DNA of 64,000 nucleotides from DASQHY01 sp035602605. GTDB taxonomy: Bacteria > Acidobacteriota > Terriglobia > Acidiferrales > UBA7541. Under the pieces are notes generated by a model, which was given only the letters and a program-made list of their open reading frames with translations, was not told the DNA's origin and did not search any database. This document shows positions 34,482 through 43,284 of this stretch, piece by piece. Each line of letters opens with the position of its first letter. The stretch's first letter is position 1. The DNA is taken from NCBI GenBank assembly GCA_035602605.1, contig DATNLZ010000029.1, forward strand, positions 1 to 64,000. Direction: 5' to 3'. The translations under genes and the position numbers were made by a program.

Positions 34482-35375
34482 ATGACAAAGACTCTCACTT
34501 ACTACGCTCCGGCCAGCCTGGAAGAGGCCCTCGACCGCCTCAGCCAGCTTGGTACCGACGCCACGGTGCTGGCCGGCGGCCAGGACGTTGTTCCGCGGAT
34601 GAATCAAGGACAGCTTTCGCCCACTAACATCATCGACCTGAAGGCGCTGAAGAATCTGGTTGGGACCGAGACTGCGAACGGCGCCATCGTAATTCGGGCC
34701 CTCAGCACTCATCGAACCATTGAGCGGTCCGAGGCGATTCAAAATTGGTGCGGCCTTCTGGCCGATGCAGCAAGCCAGATTGGCGGAGGAATCCAGGTCC
34801 GCAACCGAGGCACCATCGGCGGAGCAGTTTGCGCGGGCAGCCCCGCGTACGATTTTCTTCCCTGCCTAGTGGCACTCGACGCCGAGTTCCGACTGTTGAG
34901 TTCTGTGGGCGAGCGCCGCCTGCCGGCCTCCGAGTTTTTCCGTGATGTCGGCAAAACCGCCTTGCGGCCGGATGAAATCCTGACGGAGATCACCGTGCCC
35001 AAGTTGAGTCCCGACACGGGGTTTTCGTATCAGAAACTAAAGTTCAGCGATGGCTGCTACTCGATCGCGAGCGCAGCCTGCACGGTGAAACTGAATTTGA
35101 ACGAATCTTTTGCGGCCGCCCGGCTTGCTTTGGGCGGCGTGGCGCCGGTGCCGATTCGCTTGAGACAGGTAGAAGCAATGGTCGGCGGCGCCCGTGTGAC
35201 GGAAAAACTCCTAGGCGAAGTGGCCGCAGCCACCGAGCAGGCCGTCACCAATCCCATTACCGATGTCCAGGCGGACGGAGAGTACCGGCGTGCCATGGCC
35301 GGCGTGATGGCGAAGCGGGCGCTGACCTCAGCCTTTGAGCGGGCGCGCCACAAAGGAAAAGGGGAGAGGACATGA
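34482..35375 (+). CDS. Molybdenum hydroxylase FAD-binding (medium) subunit
   Basis: A 297-residue subunit of the CoxM/xanthine dehydrogenase FAD type. The FAD-binding motifs are present: VLAGGQDVVPRM near residue 35 (usually AGGTDL.P) and RNRGTIGGAVCAGSPAYDFLP near 105 (usually TIGGN...DP). The C-terminal CO-dehydrogenase flavoprotein domain starts near 180 (GCYSIASAACTVKL). It passes electrons from the iron-sulfur subunit to an acceptor. The ATG at 34482 is where homology begins; the frame extends upstream into the relic. It overlaps the 2Fe-2S gene by ATGA. It is the only FAD subunit in the window, although there are two intact large subunits. Confidence 0.88.
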   Translation: MTKTLTYYAPASLEEALDRLSQLGTDATVLAGGQDVVPRMNQGQLSPTNIIDLKALKNLVGTETANGAIVIRALSTHRTIERSEAIQNWCGLLADAASQIGGGIQVRNRGTIGGAVCAGSPAYDFLPCLVALDAEFRLLSSVGERRLPASEFFRDVGKTALRPDEILTEITVPKLSPDTGFSYQKLKFSDGCYSIASAACTVKLNLNESFAAARLALGGVAPVPIRLRQVEAMVGGARVTEKLLGEVAAATEQAVTNPITDVQADGEYRRAMAGVMAKRALTSAFERARHKGKGERT

Positions 35376-35896
35376 GCAGCGCAAGGACCACGCTTGCTCC
35401 GGTGTCGAAGGTGAAAATCGAGGTGAAGGTCAACGGCGAGGTCAGGCAGGCCGACGTCGATCCGCGGATCCCACTGGTCCAACTGTTGCGGGACGAGTTG
35501 GGCCTAACCGGGACACACATCGGGTGCCTGACCGGCCACTGCGGAGCCTGCACGATTTTGTTGAACGGCAGCGCCGTTAAGTCCTGCACTGTCCTGGCTG
35601 CCAGCGCCAACGGAGATGAGATTAGAACTGTGGAAGGGCTTGCCGATGGCGACCTTCATCCCGTGCAGAAGGCTTTTTGGGACTACCAGGGTTTCCAGTG
35701 CGGTTACTGCACCCCGGGGATGATTATGACCACGCTAGAACTTCTCAGGGAAAACCCCGACCCGAACGACAATGAAATCAAGGCTGGTATCTCCGGGAAC
35801 CTCTGCCGCTGTACGGGATACCAAACCATTATCCAGGCGGTCCGCGGTGCGGCAGAGGCACTTCGGCGAAACCCGCAACCTGCTGACAAATCGTAA
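35372..35896 (+). CDS. Molybdenum hydroxylase 2Fe-2S (small) subunit
   Basis: A 174-residue protein with both iron-sulfur clusters of the family. The ferredoxin-like cluster ligands are in GCLTGHCGACTILLNG...SC (near residues 52-72). The second, helical-domain cluster is in FQCGYCTPGMIM near 110 and GNLCRCTGYQ near 145. It transfers electrons from the molybdenum centre to the FAD subunit. The start overlaps the FAD-subunit stop (ATGA), giving tight coupling. It is the only small subunit in the window and presumably serves one or both large subunits encoded at 47589 and 59743. An N-terminal extension of about 12 residues precedes the ferredoxin fold. Confidence 0.92.
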   Translation: MSSARTTLAPVSKVKIEVKVNGEVRQADVDPRIPLVQLLRDELGLTGTHIGCLTGHCGACTILLNGSAVKSCTVLAASANGDEIRTVEGLADGDLHPVQKAFWDYQGFQCGYCTPGMIMTTLELLRENPDPNDNEIKAGISGNLCRCTGYQTIIQAVRGAAEALRRNPQPADKS

Positions 35897-35912
35897 GGAA
35901 AAGGAGCCTGCC

Positions 35913-36497
35913 ATGGCGACGAAAGCGGAAGTAAAACATGCCATTCGAACCATCAAAGCAGAACTTCTGACTCGGGAAGCTTTTGCTCCTTTCGGCGATG
36001 TGCTTTCCGCAGATGGTCTCCGCCGACTTCCGATTGAGCTGTACGGCGACCGGATCGACGTCTACCGTCCGGCACTGTTTGAGTCCGACCAGCCGGTGGA
36101 GTTTCTGCTCACGCGCTCGAAACTTCGCGAGTTCCGCATCATTTTCATCGAGCGACACTTCGAACTCACGCAGAGCTTCATCCCCCTGGGCGGCCATCCC
36201 TTTATCGCTGTGGTGGCGCGCCCGAACGCCCGCGAGGAAGATGGCATCCCGGCGCACGACGAGATCCACGCGTTCTTCGTGCCGGGGGATACGGGGATCA
36301 ACATTCACCGCGGGACCTGGCATGAGGTGCCGCTACCGTTGGTGGATGGCGCGCTCATGCTCGTCACCAGCCATCAGGCGCTTACGCAAGGCTTGGAATC
36401 GAAGCTCAGCGAGCAGCACGAGATTCACAAGCTCGATGTTGAAAAGCGAAACGTCACCGAACGGACGGGTTTGGTCCTGAGAGTGGAGCTTCCTTAG
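35913..36497 (+). CDS. Ureidoglycolate-lyase-like (AllA family) protein 1
   Basis: A 194-residue protein of the ureidoglycolate lyase fold. Typical N-terminus AELLTREAFAPFGDVLS, then SFIPLGGHPFIAVVA near residue 95, and the active-site block INIHRGTWHEVPLPLVDGA near 135. AllA cleaves ureidoglycolate to glyoxylate and urea in allantoin breakdown, but allantoinase and allantoicase partners are not obvious here, so a related lyase on another substrate is more likely. The ATG at 35913 follows AAAAGGAGCC, 16 bases after the 2Fe-2S subunit. Paralogous copy at 59157-59738, also beside a molybdenum large subunit. Confidence 0.8.
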   Translation: MATKAEVKHAIRTIKAELLTREAFAPFGDVLSADGLRRLPIELYGDRIDVYRPALFESDQPVEFLLTRSKLREFRIIFIERHFELTQSFIPLGGHPFIAVVARPNAREEDGIPAHDEIHAFFVPGDTGINIHRGTWHEVPLPLVDGALMLVTSHQALTQGLESKLSEQHEIHKLDVEKRNVTERTGLVLRVELP

Positions 36498-36636
36498 CGT
36501 TTTCCGGTCGAGGAATCGCATCGGCGGGAAGCCACTTTGGGCGGCGAATCGGAAGCCGATCGGCTCGAACCTCTGAGGACCTTGCAGGGCTGGGAAGAAA
36601 CCCGCACCATGGAAAATCCCCGCGAAGGAAGCCTGC

Positions 36637-37644
36637 ATGCCATTGAGATTTGGCCTGGCTCTCGATTTCTGGAATGAGGCTCGACCACTCGACAAGCTCC
36701 TGGACGACTATACGTACTTGCTCGGGCGCGCGGAGAGTTATGGGTTTGATTCCGTTTGGGCTGGAGAAAACCGCCCGCGTGAGCCTGGCCCTGGGCATGT
36801 GTCGTCTCCGTTGCTAATCCTGGCGGCATTGTCCAGGAACACGCGCCTGCGGCTGGGCACCGGAGTGCTTCTGCTGCCCCTCTGGCATCCGCTGGCCCTG
36901 GCCTATGATGCCGCTGTGCTGGACAACCTTTGTTCGGGACGCCTCGTCCTGGGGGTCGGCGTGGGCCTGCCGCAATTGATGGAGCGCTATGGCCTGCCAC
37001 CGGATGAGGCCGGCTCGCGCATGGACGAGACGTTGTGCGCGCTGAAGAAATTGTGGGCCGGAGAACAACGATTTGCAGGCAAGCACTTTTCGATTGAGGG
37101 AGGCGTGTATCCGGCCCCACTCCAGCCCGGCGGACCTCCTCTTTGGGTGGCAGGAAAGCTCGCTCGATCCGCGGAGCGTGCCGCTACGCTTGGTGACGGG
37201 TGGTATGCGGCCACGCCTTACCATTTCGCGCTCATCCAGAAACAATCCCGACGGTACCGCGAACACCTCGACGGTTTGGGCAGAGATCAAGCAAGAGCGA
37301 CTGTGGCGGTAAACCGAATCGCGTTTGTGGCGGAAACCGATGAGGAAGCACGCAAGGAAGGCAAGGCTTACGTCAGCCGGGTTCTCGAGTTCTACAGACA
37401 GATCGGCCAATTGTGGGACACCCAAGGAAACCTGGTCGGGGCTCAGGAAGACCTCTACGAGATGGGCGATGCCCTCTACTTTGCCGGCAGCCCGGAAACC
37501 TGCGCAGCGAGCATTCGCAAATACCGCGACGAGGCAGGCGTCAACTACTTCAACCTGCGAATTTCGATGGGAGGCATGCCTTTGGAGTTAGCAGCCCGCA
37601 CCGTCACTCTTTTTGGAGAGCGAGTGCTTCCGCAATTCCGCTGA
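36637..37644 (+). CDS. LLM-class flavin-dependent monooxygenase
   Basis: A 335-residue luciferase-like protein. N-terminus RFGLALDFWNEARPLDKLLD, then ESYGFDSVWAGENRP, NTRLRLGTGVLLLPLWHPLALAYDAAVLDNLCSGRLVLGVGVG near residues 65-110, and GGPPLWVAGKLARSAERAATLGDGW near 165. These are the flavin and F420-binding barrel features of the bacterial luciferase superfamily. Members oxidise or reduce organic substrates with FMNH2 or F420. It lies 139 bases after the AllA-like gene, probably in the T3 operon. AAGGAAGCC precedes the ATG. The presence of a PNPOx-like protein nearby would fit F420 or FMN chemistry. Confidence 0.85.
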   Translation: MPLRFGLALDFWNEARPLDKLLDDYTYLLGRAESYGFDSVWAGENRPREPGPGHVSSPLLILAALSRNTRLRLGTGVLLLPLWHPLALAYDAAVLDNLCSGRLVLGVGVGLPQLMERYGLPPDEAGSRMDETLCALKKLWAGEQRFAGKHFSIEGGVYPAPLQPGGPPLWVAGKLARSAERAATLGDGWYAATPYHFALIQKQSRRYREHLDGLGRDQARATVAVNRIAFVAETDEEARKEGKAYVSRVLEFYRQIGQLWDTQGNLVGAQEDLYEMGDALYFAGSPETCAASIRKYRDEAGVNYFNLRISMGGMPLELAARTVTLFGERVLPQFR

Positions 37645-37742
37645 GGACCTCATGGCGGATTGCGCAAACCAGCCGGCGCTTCAGAATCCTGGTAGCGACG
37701 CGTACGGCTTCGAAGCTTCTATTTCCCGCAAGGAGGTGGTCC

Positions 37743-37921
37743 GTGCGCTTGGTGAGGATTCACCACATTGACTACATTGTTCGTGACCTGGACCGCGCTA
37801 TCGAGAGGTACCGCCAGATCTTTCACGTCCCGCTCGAGGCACGATTGGAGGAAGCTAACCGACATCGAACCGGAGGACTTTTGGAGTGATGATCCAGTTG
37901 GTGGACCCCAACGCCGGTTAG
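37743..37921 (+). pseudogene. VOC-fold gene relic
   Basis: A GTG at 37743, well placed behind AAGGAGGTGG, begins VRLVRIHHIDYIVRDLDRAI...YRQIFHVPLEARLEE, the first module of a glyoxalase/methylmalonyl-CoA epimerase-like protein with its metal histidine (HHIDY). The frame stops at 37889. In another frame GVMIQLVDPNAG follows to a stop at 37921, corresponding to the family's C-terminal strand. About 60-80 central residues are missing, so this is an internally deleted, frameshifted remnant. Confidence 0.65.
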
Positions 37922-37974
37922 AAAAGAAAACTTTGGTTCGCTGCGTCTTCGCCGTAGACGAATTGATTTTTCTC

Positions 37975-38032
37975 TTGACGATCTGCACGATTGTGTATTA
38001 CAAGCGAGCCAATTGTTTCGGATCTTGAACAG
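37975..38032 (+). promoter_or_regulatory. Promoter with element B upstream of TBDR3
   Basis: TTGACG (37975-37980), 18-bp spacer, TACAAG (37999-38004), element B at 38010-38032 (CAATTGTTTC-N7-GAACAG). It ends 18 bases before the TBDR3 start. Confidence 0.65.
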
Positions 38033-38049
38033 CAAGCGAAGGTGGTGCC

Positions 38050-41000
38050 ATGAAAAAGCTTCTACTTTGCTGGGTCGTTTGTCTGCTTCACGCCGGGACA
38101 TGCTTCGGGCAATTAACCACCGCGACTATCGATGGCCGGGTCACTGATCCCACTGGAGGGGCGGTCCCCGGCGTGCAACTCACCATCACCAATCAGGAGA
38201 CTCACCTGACGCGGACCACCACGAGCGACAGTCTGGGCGCCTACTCGGTTCCCCTGCTTCCGCCGGGGACCTACTCGTTGACGGCCGAGAAGGAAGGCTT
38301 CCGCCGGACGGTGCTCTCTGGGATCACCTTGCAGGTGGCGCAGGTGGCGCGGCTCGACGTCTCCATGGCTCTGGGCGAGATCTCCCAAACAGTGGAAGTG
38401 TCGGCTCAGGCCCCGCTGTTACAATCGGAGAACATCGAAGTGGGCCAGGTGATTGAACGCCAGTCAGTAGAGAGCCTCCCTTTGAACGGCCGACAGTTCC
38501 TCCAGCTTGCCCAGCTCACCCCGGGCGTGGTGCAGAACGCGGGAGGTACGCCTGCGCAGAATATCGCCGGCACTCAGGGCCCACAATTGGCCATTAACGG
38601 CAACCGCCAGGACGCCAACAACTACACCATCGACGGCAGTACGGCGCTGGACTTCCTTTATAACACGCTCTCCGTCTCCCCTTCGATTGACACCATCCAG
38701 GAGTTCAAGGTCCAGTCGAGCCTTTCCTCCATCCAGTGGGGCGGTCAGGGTGGCGGTTACGTGAACATCGTCACCAGGTCTGGGGGCAGCGCGTTCCATG
38801 GCTCGGCCTGGGAATTCCTGCGCAACGATAAGCTGAACGCCCACAACTACTTCGACAACAAGTCCCTTCCCGCTCCGCCTTACAAGCAAAACCAGTTCGG
38901 AGCCACGTTCGGGGGCCCTTTGGGCCCGAGAACCTTTTTCTTCGGCAGTTACGAGGGCTTGAGAATCCGCCAGTCCCTCACTGGCCGGTTCAGCGTTCCG
39001 ACGCTGGCTATGCAGTCGGGGGACTTCTCCGCCTTCGTCAATAACCCCGCGGCCCGCCAACCGGCACCGAAGGACCCGAGGACAGGCCAGCCGTTTCCCA
39101 ATAATCAGATACCCCAGCAGCGCATTAACCACGCCGCCCAGGTTTTGCTCGGGCTTCTGCCGCAGCCTACCAACCCCGATCCCCTTGCATTGGCAGGCAA
39201 CTTTACCGGCGTGCCGATCAAGAGCGTGACCAGTGACCAGTTCAGCGTAAGAGTGGACCGGCAAGTGGGCAAGCAGGATAGCTTCTTCGCGCGCTTTCTC
39301 TTCCTGGACCACCGGGGGTTGGACCCCTTCCCGTTCCAGCAGTTCGTTAGTGGGGGAACCAACCTGCCGGGCTTCGGAGAGTTCGTGACCAATGCCGCGC
39401 GCAACTTGGCCTTGGGGTACGCCAAGGTATTTTCGTCCGTCACCATCTTGGACTTGCACTTCGGTTACAACCGCACCTCCGGCGGCCAGCACGAGGAGGC
39501 GCTGGCTTTGGATTACGGACAGCTCACGGGTATCCAGGGGCTCACGCGCAACGCCGATGAATTCGGTCCGCCGGTAATCAGTATCGCGGGTTTCAATCCC
39601 TTTGGCGGCCCTAGCGGGGACACCGGCCGGTTTGACGAGACCTTCGAGTGGAGGGCAAATCTGACCCACATTCGTGGCCGGCACTCCTTCCAGTTCGGGG
39701 GTGACGCTTCCCGGCTCCATTTCAACCCCACCAGCAAGGGGCATCGCGGGATGTTTACCTACACGGGCTTCCTGACCGGGAATGCGTTTGCCGATTACTT
39801 GCTGGGAGTTCCCTTCTCAGCCACCAATGCGTTCGGGGACAACCGTGTCACTCACCTGAGGGCACTCGGGTATTCGTTCTATGGAGAGGACAAGCTGCGG
39901 CTAGGCACCCAGTTGGTGCTGGAGTTGGGAGTGCGCTACGACTACCGCTCGCCCTTTACCGAGATCAACGGGCGTCGGGCGGGGTTCTCCTTAAATCCCC
40001 TGGCCCTGGTGCTGCCAGGCTCGACCGGAAACTTCATCGGGACGCCGTGGATGGATCTGAACCAGCTCAAGGACATTCAGGCTCGCATCCCGGTTGTGGG
40101 GACAAAGGACATTGGGTATCCGACCTCCATCATTCGGCCCGACCGCAACAACTTAGCGCCTCGGGTGGGCTTTGCCTGGATGCCGTTCGCCAACCAGAAA
40201 ACGGTAGTCCGTGGCGGCTACGGCATTTTCTATGACTTCGAGCCGGGATGGCTGACCCTGGTGAGCGTGGCTCAAGCGCCCTTCAACACCAGCAAGTCCA
40301 CCCTTAACACCACGCTCCGGGCGCCAATGGAAACGGCCCTAACCAATGCGGCGGCGCCTACGATCGGCCTGACGGTGTTCCCCACAGACTTTCGCACTCC
40401 CTACGTACAGCAGGCCAGTTTCGGCATCCAGCACAGCCCTCTGCGTAACCTGCTAGTGGAATTGCGCTATAACTGGACCAAGGGAACGAAACTCTTCACC
40501 TCGGATCGCTTTAATTTCCCGACCGTGCTGGGAAACCAAAACACTAAACCCATTCCGTATCTCGCGCCCACTGCGATTTACATCACGAATGGCGGGTTTT
40601 CCACTTACAACGGCATGACGCTCAGAGCCGAGAAACGTATGTCCCACGGGTTCAGCCTGAGCGGCAACTGGGTTTGGTCGCGCTCCATCGACAACGACTC
40701 CCTGCTTGCCTCCACGACGAGCACCAACCTGGCCCAGAGCCGGAACCTCAAAATTGAAAAGGGTCTTTCCACCTTTCACACGTCGCACCGGCTGGTTGCC
40801 TACTATCTGTACGAACTACCGTTTGGAAGTGGCCGGAGGTGGGGGAGCAGTCTCACCGGTGTTGCCCACACAATAGTAGACGGCTGGTATGTCACCGGAA
40901 TCACCTCGTTCCAGACCGGCCTGCCGTTCAGCGTCAGCATCGCGCAGGACCGCTGCGGCGGCGGGATCGGGAACTGTCGCCCGAACCGCACCGCCGACGG

Positions 41001-41316
41001 CAACCTGCCGGCCAGCCAGCGCGACCCTCAACACTGGTTTGACACTTCGGCCTTTGTGCCCCAGCCCTTGAACACGCTTGGCACCTCCGGCCGCGATATC
41101 CTCTGGGGACCAGGGATCAAAGACTTCGACGTGAGTTTCGGCAAATACACCAAGATATCGGATCAACAGATTCGCTTCCAGGTTGACTTCTTCAACTTTG
41201 CAAATCATCCGATGTTTGACTTTCCGCAGCGGGTCATCGACGCTGGGGGATTTGGCCAAATCTTCACAGCCAGGGACCCAAGACTGGTGCAGTTCAGCTT
41301 GAAATATAGTTTCTGA
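38050..41316 (+). CDS. Oar-like TonB-dependent receptor (TBDR3)
   Basis: A 1088-residue receptor with a Sec signal to about residue 21 (CFGQ). It has the CarboxypepD_reg fold (ATIDGRVTDPTGGAVPGVQL, to residue 100) and plug motifs LPLNGRQFLQLAQLTPGV near 140 and GSAWEFLRNDKLNAHNYF near 240. The beta-barrel ends in QFSLKYSF. GAAGGTGGTGCC precedes the ATG. It heads an operon: TBDR3, A2 (12-base gap), B2, VOC protein 2. That co-transcription is the strongest evidence that the exported cupins act on the same compound the receptor imports, or on its products. Confidence 0.92.
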   Translation: MKKLLLCWVVCLLHAGTCFGQLTTATIDGRVTDPTGGAVPGVQLTITNQETHLTRTTTSDSLGAYSVPLLPPGTYSLTAEKEGFRRTVLSGITLQVAQVARLDVSMALGEISQTVEVSAQAPLLQSENIEVGQVIERQSVESLPLNGRQFLQLAQLTPGVVQNAGGTPAQNIAGTQGPQLAINGNRQDANNYTIDGSTALDFLYNTLSVSPSIDTIQEFKVQSSLSSIQWGGQGGGYVNIVTRSGGSAFHGSAWEFLRNDKLNAHNYFDNKSLPAPPYKQNQFGATFGGPLGPRTFFFGSYEGLRIRQSLTGRFSVPTLAMQSGDFSAFVNNPAARQPAPKDPRTGQPFPNNQIPQQRINHAAQVLLGLLPQPTNPDPLALAGNFTGVPIKSVTSDQFSVRVDRQVGKQDSFFARFLFLDHRGLDPFPFQQFVSGGTNLPGFGEFVTNAARNLALGYAKVFSSVTILDLHFGYNRTSGGQHEEALALDYGQLTGIQGLTRNADEFGPPVISIAGFNPFGGPSGDTGRFDETFEWRANLTHIRGRHSFQFGGDASRLHFNPTSKGHRGMFTYTGFLTGNAFADYLLGVPFSATNAFGDNRVTHLRALGYSFYGEDKLRLGTQLVLELGVRYDYRSPFTEINGRRAGFSLNPLALVLPGSTGNFIGTPWMDLNQLKDIQARIPVVGTKDIGYPTSIIRPDRNNLAPRVGFAWMPFANQKTVVRGGYGIFYDFEPGWLTLVSVAQAPFNTSKSTLNTTLRAPMETALTNAAAPTIGLTVFPTDFRTPYVQQASFGIQHSPLRNLLVELRYNWTKGTKLFTSDRFNFPTVLGNQNTKPIPYLAPTAIYITNGGFSTYNGMTLRAEKRMSHGFSLSGNWVWSRSIDNDSLLASTTSTNLAQSRNLKIEKGLSTFHTSHRLVAYYLYELPFGSGRRWGSSLTGVAHTIVDGWYVTGITSFQTGLPFSVSIAQDRCGGGIGNCRPNRTADGNLPASQRDPQHWFDTSAFVPQPLNTLGTSGRDILWGPGIKDFDVSFGKYTKISDQQIRFQVDFFNFANHPMFDFPQRVIDAGGFGQIFTARDPRLVQFSLKYSF

Positions 41317-41327
41317 GGAGCCTTTCG

Positions 41328-42251
41328 ATGAGTGGCTTGAGCCACGGGCTTTGCGTGGTTGCGCTCGCGCTGTTGGTGACCGCGGACGCGGACGCCCAGA
41401 AAATCACCGGAGAGTCCCGTGACCGTGGCAAGGAGTTTGTGGGATGGGTGCAGCCGGAAAGGCTCTACTGGCGGCCTTTCGTCGTCACGGGCTTGCCGGA
41501 TGCTGAGTTCAAGTTGCTGAGCTTCGACGAGACTACCAAAGCCCGCTCCCAGATCACTCGACTCCCGGCCGGCTGGAAGCAGCCGCGGGGCTATCACAAC
41601 ACCAACGAAGAGATTTTTGTCCTGAGTGGCGACTTCACCGTCGGCGAAGAGAAAAAGATGACGAAATACTCCTACGCCTACTATCCCGCCGGATATGTGC
41701 ACGGCCCTTCCTACACGGAATATGGCGCGACGCTCCTGCACTGGTGGGACGGGACGCCTGACTTCGTGGTCGGCAGCGAAACGAAACCGGGAACGCGAGT
41801 CGACGAACTGGTGGAAGACTGGAACTATTACGACAAGCCCTGGACCAAGAATGATGATTTTCCCAAGTGGGCCGCGTTTCCGCCCCCTCGGGACACGCGT
41901 CTGAAACTACTGCGCAAGGACAAGGTCACCGGCCAGATGACCTGGATCAACATGGGTGCGGGCGGCGGTAGCTCGGTCCGGACCGGCGCGCCGGGGAGAG
42001 GACACTGGGAGGCGCACCCGAGCTTCGAGGAGGCCATGCTGCTGGAAGGTGAGCTGACTTACGGCGAATGTCTGCCGGGCGTCGGAGAAGTGGTTGGCAC
42101 CTACACGGCCAGCGACTACTTCTTCCGTCCCACCGGCATCCGTCACGGTGGCCGCAGCGCCTCCTCGCCTTCCTATACACTCTTCATCTTTCGCTCCGGG
42201 AAACCCATCTGGGCGGATTACTTTGAGGATTGTAATGAGCCCAGGAAGTAA
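41328..42251 (+). CDS. Exported bicupin A2
   Basis: A 307-residue A-type bicupin with a signal peptide to about residue 24 (ADAQ). First barrel GYHNTNEEIFVLSGDFTVG and YSYAYYPAGYVHGP; second barrel PSFEEAMLLEGELTYGE and DYFFRPTGIRHGG. Nearly collinear with A1, including GKEFVGWVQPERLYWRPFVV and WADYFEDC. A G-rich linker (MGAGGGSS) replaces the proline-rich linker of A1. GAGGAGCC precedes the ATG. It lies immediately after TBDR3. Confidence 0.82.
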   Translation: MSGLSHGLCVVALALLVTADADAQKITGESRDRGKEFVGWVQPERLYWRPFVVTGLPDAEFKLLSFDETTKARSQITRLPAGWKQPRGYHNTNEEIFVLSGDFTVGEEKKMTKYSYAYYPAGYVHGPSYTEYGATLLHWWDGTPDFVVGSETKPGTRVDELVEDWNYYDKPWTKNDDFPKWAAFPPPRDTRLKLLRKDKVTGQMTWINMGAGGGSSVRTGAPGRGHWEAHPSFEEAMLLEGELTYGECLPGVGEVVGTYTASDYFFRPTGIRHGGRSASSPSYTLFIFRSGKPIWADYFEDCNEPRK

Positions 42252-42282
42252 GCGGCTGGCAATTCCACAGAGAGGGTGGGCG

Positions 42283-43260
42283 ATGATGCCCGGAACTGTT
42301 CGCAGGTTTGCGGCGCTGGCGATAGGAGCCAGCACGCTTCTGTCCGCTCAAGAGCCTCCACCCAAGCCAAAACCAGGATACGCCACCGAGGGCCGTCCCG
42401 GATTCGTGGCCATCTACGACTCCGAAACCGTACCCTGGCAACGCCTGGAGGTCCCCGGCATGCCTTCCGGCCTCGAAGCCAGGGTCCTGAGTCGTTCGGA
42501 AAAACTCGGCGCGCTGGCCGTGCTGACGTACATCCCCATCGGCTGGCAAGAGGAGCGAAAGGGCTACCATAACGCGGACGAGGAGATGTTCTTGCTCGAA
42601 GGCGATCTCTCGATCGGCGACCACCAGGGTGAACAGAAACTCACCAAGTACTCCTACGCCTTTATCCCGGAAGGCATGGTGCACGGCCCGGTGAGCACGC
42701 GGCAGGGTGCCGTGATGATCCAGTGGTTTAGCAAGACGCCGGACTTTGTGGCTTCGGTGAAGAACAAGCTCGGCGCGCGCGCTCACGCGGCAGTACGCGA
42801 CTGGAACTACTACCGGACGAAGTGGGATGAGGGCTACTTCCCGGTGTACCGAAAAGGCCCGCCGATTCCAGGACTTCGGCTCAAGCTGCTTCGTAAGGAC
42901 CCTGACACCGGGGAAATGACGTGGATCACTTTTGGGATCGGCGGAGGCGGGGCGCGGAGCGCCTCGGTGTGGGAGGTGCATCCCACCTTCGAGGAGTATT
43001 ACCTGCTGGAGCGCTCCGCGGAGTTCGTGGTCGGCGAGTGCCTTCCGGATGGGCCCACACCCATGAAGTATGGGAACCGGGGCTACTGGTGGCGGCCGGC
43101 CAATGTGGGTCACATTGGGCCGATCTCCTACTCCCCTGCAGGATATTCGATATCGTTGGTTCGCACCGGCGCGCAGCTTTGGGCCGATTACTACAGCGAC
43201 TGTTCTTACAAACAGCAGATCGAGCTGACGAACGACGGCAAGTGGGTGCCTGTGAAATAA
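42283..43260 (+). CDS. Exported bicupin B2
   Basis: A 325-residue B-type bicupin. The start at ATG 42283 (or the adjacent ATG) follows GAGGGTGGG; the frame is open further upstream over A2 without a ribosome site. The signal peptide ends near residue 23 (LLSAQ) and is followed by a proline/lysine-rich stretch (PPPKPKP). Barrels: GYHNADEEMFLLEGDLSIG with YSYAFIPEGMVHGP, and HPTFEEYYLLERSAEFVVGECLP with YWWRPANVGHIG. It ends LWADYYSDCSYKQQ, a tail shared with B3. Partner of A2 across a 31-base gap. Confidence 0.82.
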   Translation: MMPGTVRRFAALAIGASTLLSAQEPPPKPKPGYATEGRPGFVAIYDSETVPWQRLEVPGMPSGLEARVLSRSEKLGALAVLTYIPIGWQEERKGYHNADEEMFLLEGDLSIGDHQGEQKLTKYSYAFIPEGMVHGPVSTRQGAVMIQWFSKTPDFVASVKNKLGARAHAAVRDWNYYRTKWDEGYFPVYRKGPPIPGLRLKLLRKDPDTGEMTWITFGIGGGGARSASVWEVHPTFEEYYLLERSAEFVVGECLPDGPTPMKYGNRGYWWRPANVGHIGPISYSPAGYSISLVRTGAQLWADYYSDCSYKQQIELTNDGKWVPVK

Positions 43261-43284
43261 TAAGTTCTCCGAAGGAAGGCGAGA

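Noticed and set aside
38464..39744. 426-codon minus-strand frame
   Set aside because: Antisense to TBDR3; low complexity, no ribosome site, and the receptor frame has clear family motifs.
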